NCBI GenBank assembly: GCA_029204045.2
Contig: CM055075.1
Span: 27,790,637-27,854,636 of the forward strand
Reading direction: 5' to 3'
Origin: Tillandsia leiboldiana
Taxonomy: Eukaryota > Streptophyta > Magnoliopsida > Poales > Bromeliaceae
DNA length: 64,000 nt
Part shown: one piece after another, positions 57,503 through 64,000 of the stretch
Layout: every line of letters starts with the position of its first letter
Position numbering within the stretch: position 1 is the first letter of the stretch
Made by a program: the position numbers and the translations under genes
Notes under the pieces: model-generated
The model's database searches: none
Told to the model about the DNA's origin: nothing
Seen by the model: the letters and a program-made list of their open reading frames with translations, nothing else

Positions 57503-60500
57503 TCAGGAAGAGCTTAATAGATTCTTGAACCATTGAACAGAATCCTTTGCGTATCTTGTGAGGTTGTGTTTGTAGTCGACGAAGTATAGCCCGAACCGCG
57601 AAGTGTAGCCCGCGGCCCACTCCCAGTTGTCGAGAAGAGACCACACAAAGTATCCCCTCACATCACAACCATCCTCCCTGCATGATAAAGGTCACAAAAC
57701 AATGCTCTTAGTTGACACTCCCAACAGAGATATTTTTGGCTTTTGATGTTTGTAATGTCTGCAGCATTTTGCGAGAAATTGATCCAGTGACAATCATGTA
57801 ACTCATTAAAATGTTTCAGATGAGAATTTAATTCTCTTATAATTTTTATTCTAATCTATGTTTAGTTTAATGAAAATATCATTGTTATTCAATTACCTGA
57901 TGGAGGCTGATAGACTTGACAGATAATCATTGTGATAGTTGATCCTTTTTTCATCCTTCAGAGCATCCTGGACAGATTTGAAGGGGTTGTTTGAATCATC
58001 CATCCCTACAAGAAAATAGCAATTATTATTTTTGAGAGAAAGATAGTATGGTATCTGCTTCGTTTATTTTAAAATAAACTTAGCTGGAAATGTGAAGCAA
58101 TTAAGCTTCGAAATCGGGACTTCAGGTATTAACCATCAAGTTCTTTACCACTTGCGCTAGGGGTTAGGAACAGTCGATTACCCTTAATTATTATTGGTAT
58201 ATTGGATTGTACAATACAAGTCAGTCTGTGATATGAGTGGACCAATGAATAAGCAGCCTGTAAATACTACTTATTTGGCTACTAGTAAGCAAAAATAAAA
58301 CTCAATATATCAATAGTTCATGAGTAGGAAAAGACACTTGCCATTCTCTGTGATGATAACTGGTGGATTGCCATACTTTTGCTTGATGTAGTTCACTAGG
58401 CTTCTTATCCCTTGAGGCACAATATATAACCATATTGAACTTGCCTACATTGAAGAACAACAAATGCTTATCTGATCTTATACAAAAAGGATAAATTTGC
58501 ACTGCTTAAGTCCTCGACAGTTTCGCAAGGTTCTGATTTAGTTCTCAACATTTCAATTGTTACAAATTGGATTATTCATATCTATATTATGTCTCAATCT
58601 TAGTCATTTCATTGCCTTTTGAATCTTACCTTATTTCCTATTGCTTTCCCGTCCTTGAAGGCTGCATATTTGCAATAAAAAAGAATCGTATTTACAAATA
58701 ACAGAAGTAGCATCAGTAAAAATAGAAGTGTAAGCATTGGACGTAAACCAACTTACGGAGAGTAATGGCACCAGAATCTGCGAGTGTATCGTGCAGCAGC
58801 AAACCGATTATGTTTGTGGAATTGTGCCTCGCGTAGTAAGTGGTGTAGTGATTTATGCCCACAAAATCTAAGGATCCCATCACTAGATCAGCTTCTGCTG
58901 TCGAAAACTTTGGTAATCGATCTCCAACTCTTGTTCTCATTGATTTCGGATAGTTTCCGAAGAATATTGGATCCACAAACCTGTTATGTTTGTTTGAGTT
59001 TCAGAGGTATTATCATTAATGAGGATATGTATGGTAGATGAGTACTTGAGATGATCATGTGAGTTCCAGAAACTCAGCTCATGATCAACAAATGGTTTCA
59101 GGATAAGAGTGTGATCATCAGATCAACTGGGAGTGTTAAAAAATCTTAATCACTTTAGTGCCTAGTTTGGTATTGACATGCTTTCAAAGGTCTAAAAAAT
59201 TCGAAAGTGCTTTGTTTATATGCTTCTCCGGTAGTTTCCACCACCGTTTTACCGTATCAAAGAGGAAAAGGTCGGAATTGCTTTTAGTTTTTTTAAGACA
59301 TTCCAAAAGTTAAACTTCTGCTAATCGAGTAGAGAAGCTGTTCCATTCCATGTTGAACTAAAGTCAGATGTATTTTGATTTAAGAATTAAGCACAAAAGC
59401 AGGAATTGATTGATGGATGTGCAAGCAAATTTCAGAGAAAATCTCACCACCCCAACTGAAAATCTTGTGCTCTTTGCGCCGCATTGATGTCTTCGGAACT
59501 ATTCGTCAGAGGCTCAAACCAAATAACATCAAATGACATACCAACTGATCCTTGTTGTGTTCCCTACAAGTCCAGGCCAAGTTCTGAATCAAATCAATGC
59601 CCAATTTTAAATTGAAAAACTGAGGTTCAAGAAGGGGTACTTCATATTTTCTTCTGTAAACATCTGTTGCAGCAGCATGTGACAGAAGGACATTGTGGGC
59701 TACGATATACGGTTCCGTCGCGGAGTTCCCCGCTCTGCATAAGAGATGGAGGAGGATGGAGCAGCGGCCCGGTGCGAAGAGCCCGACGTCGTAGCCTTGG
59801 ACGGTGAATGTGTGCGGCTCATTGAATGTGATCCAGTGCTTCACCCTGTCCCCAAATGCCCTGAAACATGTCTCTGTATAGTTTGCATAGTCCTCTCTGA
59901 AATATGGCCAAAAATTTAGTGTCATTTCAAGCATAACATGAATGAAACTGCAGAGTTCAGCGAAAAAAGTGTTCCACTCATCTCAGATTCTAACAAAAGC
60001 ATGCTTTATTTTCTTATTCTCGATTTCTTCTATACAGAGATTGTCGAATTCGAATCTCATAACTAAAAAAGGAACTCAAAAGTTGCATCTAATGCTAGTT
60101 TTTTCCTTACATGATTTGGCGATCGAGCCAACCGTTGTATTTGTCTTGTAAAGCTTGCGGAAGGTCCCAGTGATATAGGGTCGCATATGGTGTAATTCCT
60201 GTAAAACTTACTCATCAACTGAATGATAATTTGTGTCGCATACGATACTTTAAACAAAATTTTGTGACGAAATTGACTCGAATGGTTCAAGTGGGGTTTA
60301 CTTTTAGTTACCTTTGGCTAACAATGCATCAATTAACTTGTTGTAGTGGTCGATTCCGAGCTGGTTAACTTCACCAGAACCATCTACAATCAAGTGAAAA
60401 ATTAAAAATATTAAGTGATTTGTTAATACAAATTTGTATAATACAAATGGCGATTCCATCGAAAAATAAAGAAACATATTCCTGTATATCAAATAAAAAT

Positions 60501-61079
60501 GACACTAAAGTTATAATTTAAATGCTTTTTTTTTTTTTTTTAATATTTGGGGATAATATGATCAAGTTTTTAGCTGTTCTCACTTGGGAAAATTCGAGAC
60601 CATGCGATGGAGAACCTGTAAGCATCCATTCCCATATTTGCCATGAGTTGAATATCTTCCTGCAATCACAAATCGAATTTCCGTATCTCACAATGCATTA
60701 ATTTTATGTTGAAAAATAGTAATTCAAATTTAATCTAAAATTTAATTTGAAATAGAGTTTATCTAAATTAAATTAAATTTTTTTTTTTATAATTATCTAA
60801 AATAAAATTTTGATTTGTCATATGTTATGACTTGATAACTATATATTACTAGGCGTGGGTTAAGTAGATGAATTAGAACATGGTTGCGTAAGGTTAAGAA
60901 TGTCATTGAGAGTCTAATTAAATATTTTTTATTAATAAAATATTAGTTATTCTCTAATATTATTATTTTTATATTATTTTATTTTAGAATTTTAGATTTT
61001 GTGTTATATTATCGGTATCAGTTAATACCTATTCCGACATTTCAAACATTCTTTCTTTTTTTTGTTTTCTTCGTGAAAT

Positions 61080-61161
<82 letters not shown>

Positions 61162-61379
61162 TTCGGCTACTGTGTTTGTACAAACACCAAGCAATTGGTG
61201 CTTGTAAGTTTTTTACTGTTAGATCCAACCTTTTGATTAATTCTACCCTTTAGATCATACTATTCCACCAACCACCCACTAAACCCAAGGAGCCCACCAT
61301 CATCCTAACCGTATATTCCTTCAAGGGTAAAAACCTCACGAGCACAAATTACTTGGTGTTTTTACCAGCATAGGAGTTC

Positions 61380-61457
<78 letters not shown>

Positions 61458-62432
61458 TGAATACTATACTCTTATGAGTACGATCATATTTGTACTCATA
61501 AATCATTTTTGAAAGTTTTAGAAATTAAATTTTATAATTTTTCGACATTATTTATCTTACAATCGAAAGATCTCAAATTTGACAATTTTTAGCGACCGCT
61601 ATAAAATACTTGCTAATTTAATAGTGTAAAATAATTAGAATTAGTTAAATTTTTGATCAAAAATTTTATTCATTATCCATATAAAGATTAATAACTCTAA
61701 TCTTAAATAGAATAATTCGATTCTTATTTTTAAAAGCTCGTTCGATTTTAATTGTTCATTTTATATTAACCTTGATAGATTTTATTATAATTTTAAAAAA
61801 ATACGAACTTTATTTTCGAAAAATTTTTAATACTCTAAATCATATTTAATCCTATGAATCGTCAATTCAGAAACTTCAAAATATTTTCTATTCATCTGGT
61901 TTATAGAAAAGGTAGTTTTTCTAAAAGAATATATATTTTTCATATTTCATGGTACAGTAGTATTTTTATTTTTCCAAATTTTTATCCAAAAAATAAAAAA
62001 ATTGAAAAAAATATTTTTAATAAAATAATTTTTTTAAAAAAATAATTATTCATACTTTTTTGAAAAATCAGACACTTTCTAAGTAAAGATAAAAATAAAT
62101 AAAATAAAATTACTTCAAACCGATGATACTGATCCACAGCGATATCCGCATTGCTAAAATCAATCACTTTACCTGCAAAAATGCACCATGATTATTCTTA
62201 CAACTTTGCTCATAGTAATCTTTCTTAAAAACAAAAAAAAAAAAAAAAAAAAAAAAAAACAAAAAAAACTTTTTTAAAAAATACTCATATTATCACAAGA
62301 TTTTTTTTAAAAATATTCTAAAATTTAATGCAACTAAAAAATATATATATATATATCATAACTACCAAAGGAGTGAGCAAATTGGTCCCAGATGGTGGGC
62401 CCTCTCCCGTCCTCCTTAACAGCTCCCTCGTA
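57503..62432 (-). CDS. GH1 beta-glucosidase (BGLU40-like), 5' end missing
   Basis: Twelve exons give 458 residues: 62432-62366, 62172-62114, 60659-60584, 60383-60312, 60198-60111, 59896-59641, 59563-59448, 58980-58757, 58661-58630, 58444-58342, 58005-57897 and 57677-57503. Phases agree throughout. Family members hydrolyse beta-glucosides, often of defence or hormone conjugates, and usually enter the secretory route. The acid/base Glu sits in ITFNEP and the nucleophile Glu in ITENG; aglycone/glucose-site motifs YHWDLP, GINHYTTYY and WSLLDNWEW are present. The sequence resembles Arabidopsis BGLU40. The donor after ITENG is GC (G|GCAAGT), not GT. The usual first exon (signal peptide to the SAYQ-type motif, about 45 residues) is not found up to 64000. 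It is off-window or lost. Substrate unknown. Confidence 0.88.
61085..61160. repeat. (TA)n(GA)n microsatellite in a GH1 intron
   Basis: About 25 TA units followed by about 12 GA units, directly before a MITE at 61166. Confidence 0.92.
61166..61374. mobile_element. MITE inside the second visible intron of the GH1 gene
   Basis: Terminal inverted repeats of about 40 bp: GGCTACTGTG...ACACCAAGCAATTGGTGCTTG on the left and ...AATTACTTGGTGTTTTTACC AGCATAGG on the right, imperfectly mirrored. It sits between two (TA)n runs (61085-61136 and 61384-61452). Internal phrases (accacccactaaaccc, catcctaaccgtatattcc) relate it to the 52114-52335 and 12029-12190 elements. Confidence 0.6.
61384..61452. repeat. 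(TA)n microsatellite in a GH1 intron
   Basis: About 34 TA units on the far side of the MITE. Confidence 0.95.
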
Positions 62433-64000
62433 CTGAACAAAAAATTAAAATAAAAAATGATTAGATGATGTATTGTTCTAGAAACGAAAATTATTTACAG
62501 TGATATAATAATGATCATGAGCTACCTATTTCGTTGGCAAATCTTCAGAATAGTACAATTCGAATCTAAAAAATATAATTATTATAGATCTCATTGGCAA
62601 GTCTTCAGAATAGTACCATTCGAATTTAAAAAATATAATTACAGAAATCCAATAAAATAGAGAAATTAATATAGCTCCGAGGGAGTTAGGTTAAAGATCA
62701 GATCAGAAATATGTAGAAGAAATAAAAAAATAATATAAAACAGAAAGAGTTAGGTTAAAAATTAAAAAAGTATATAAAAGAAGAAAGAAGAAGAAGAAGA
62801 AATGTAGTCACATGTAGACCTACACTTTTGCCGCCCGTATAAGAATAGGCACCTCCACGTACAGTCAATAGAGACGGTCACCACAAGTAGTCAATAAAAG
62901 ATAGGATCCGGTCAAAATTGAATGAACCATTCTCGCATGCATGTGTTTAGTCGATGGCACCACTCTCATCATCATCATTATCATCATCATCATCATTCAA
63001 ATAACCAACTTGTAGATGATGAAATAAATAAAGCACTACTATGTATCATAAATTTCTCCTATAGTTAAGTTATGCACGAACTTCCAAGCCAAGTCTATTA
63101 ATATTGTACCGCTCAAAAAGTGCATGAATCAAAATCTATTAATCAACACATGTGAATCCTCCATAATTTTACCAATATGATTATTTACTTTTTTACTAAC
63201 AAATTAATTTTTAATTCATCATTCATCAATGACAAAAATATTAAGAATCATGAATAATTTATAAAATTGTAATGGATTTAGTGGGTATTTAATTTAAACA
63301 TTAGTCGGTATCTTAAGTGTAGATTTAGTGGATGAATTATATACATGAGCCTATAAATAGTGAGATTGGTTAAAACTAAAGTAATAAGAGAGAGCTGTAT
63401 CTTATAGTTGTTATCTTATAGTGGGATTGGTATTTTGTTTTTCTGACGAATTTCTACTTCTTTTTTTTTTTTTTTTTTTTTTTGCACTTAGTCATAGGAC
63501 GCAAAGGTCCGAGCTAGCAAACGGAGAGCAAAATTTGCCCTCTTTGAGCAGGAAGACCGGTGCCGCACGAGCTTTTACTAGATAAAAAAATTAAGTCCGT
63601 AATTTTTATCTCCAATTAATTCATCATAATACTTTTCCTTTCCTCTCTTTTTCCCTTCGACAGCTCCGCCGCGGTCGAAGGGATTGTCATCACCTTTACT
63701 ATCATCTTCGTCGACGAAGACGTCATCGGACTTATTTCCACCGCCAATAATAAAAAAAATTTAATAGATATGACAAATAAAATACACAAAAAAATATTTA
63801 ATATTTTATTATTATTAATTATTTTTATATTTTTTATCCGCTGTGAAGTGCGAGTTCACTAGTAAAATTTTAAATCACTTCAAAAATAAATAAATACTAA
63901 TAGTTCTATCATTTATTTCTTCTACAAACAAAAGAGAAGCAAACCCATAAATTATGTAGAGTAATTTCCCCCAATTTTTTGTTAAAAAAATTAACCGCAC
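62433..64000. other. Upstream of the partial GH1 gene, no gene supported
   Basis: If the gene is intact this is its first intron. It holds an imperfect 62-bp tandem repeat (ttggcaaatcttcagaatag at 62531 and ttggcaagtcttcagaatag at 62593), a (CAT)n-type run near 62966-62996 and a T-run at 63461-63483. A minus-strand acidic open stretch of about 54 codons at about 63585-63750 has no ATG, and I assign it no product. Confidence 0.45.

Noticed and set aside
58097..58160. tRNA-like phrase in a GH1 intron
   Set aside because: I could not fold a cloverleaf or place an anticodon arm; it resembles degraded repeat DNA.
15910..62432. A biosynthetic or defence gene cluster
   Set aside because: The genes belong to unrelated housekeeping and signalling families, are widely spaced and on both strands, as in ordinary plant DNA.

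Overview
This is nuclear DNA of a flowering plant. Genes are split by GT-AG introns, intergenic DNA is very AT-rich and full of (TA)n microsatellites, MITEs and LTR-retrotransposon pieces, and every recognisable protein is a plant family member. GC-rich first exons, a CLE peptide gene and a del/Tekay-type Ty3-gypsy element suit a monocot. I lean to a commelinid such as pineapple, but that is inference and no marker here proves it.

Layout. 1-12778 is retroelement and MITE DNA with no host gene: the end of a short-bodied LTR retrotransposon, its roughly 4.56-kb 3' LTR and flanking MITEs. This stretch is present twice, on either side of a 100-base N gap (6401-6500), and looks like two contig ends that overlap but were never merged. 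12779-15700 is AT-rich and gene-free. 15910-16272 (-) encodes a CLE signalling peptide precursor. 17479-20783 (-) is a seven-exon coiled-coil protein gene. 20784-26000 holds a solo LTR and two copies of a 172-bp MITE. 26017-27169 (+) is a three-finger C2H2 repressor-type gene with a reading-frame break. 30402-32261 (-) is an ELM2/SANT nuclear protein. 37156-38598 (-) is UDP-glucose 6-dehydrogenase. 38600-45545 is repeats, apart from the 5' leader exon of the dehydrogenase gene. 45546-48984 (-) is a membrane-anchored diacylglycerol kinase. 53071-56205 (+) is the biotin carboxyl carrier subunit of plastid acetyl-CoA carboxylase, with a one-base frame break in exon 3. 57503-62432 (-) is a GH1 beta-glucosidase whose first exon is not in the window.

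The genes are independent single-gene units, as expected in a plant. They cover cell-wall precursor synthesis (UGD), lipid synthesis and signalling (BCCP, DGK), peptide signalling (CLE), transcription and chromatin (C2H2, ELM2/SANT) and glycoside hydrolysis. They do not form a pathway cluster, and I found no convincing new multi-gene system. The points most worth checking are the probable false duplication at the gap, the two one-base frame breaks, a dimerisation-type hairpin in the retroelement leader, and several MITE families with well-defined ends.
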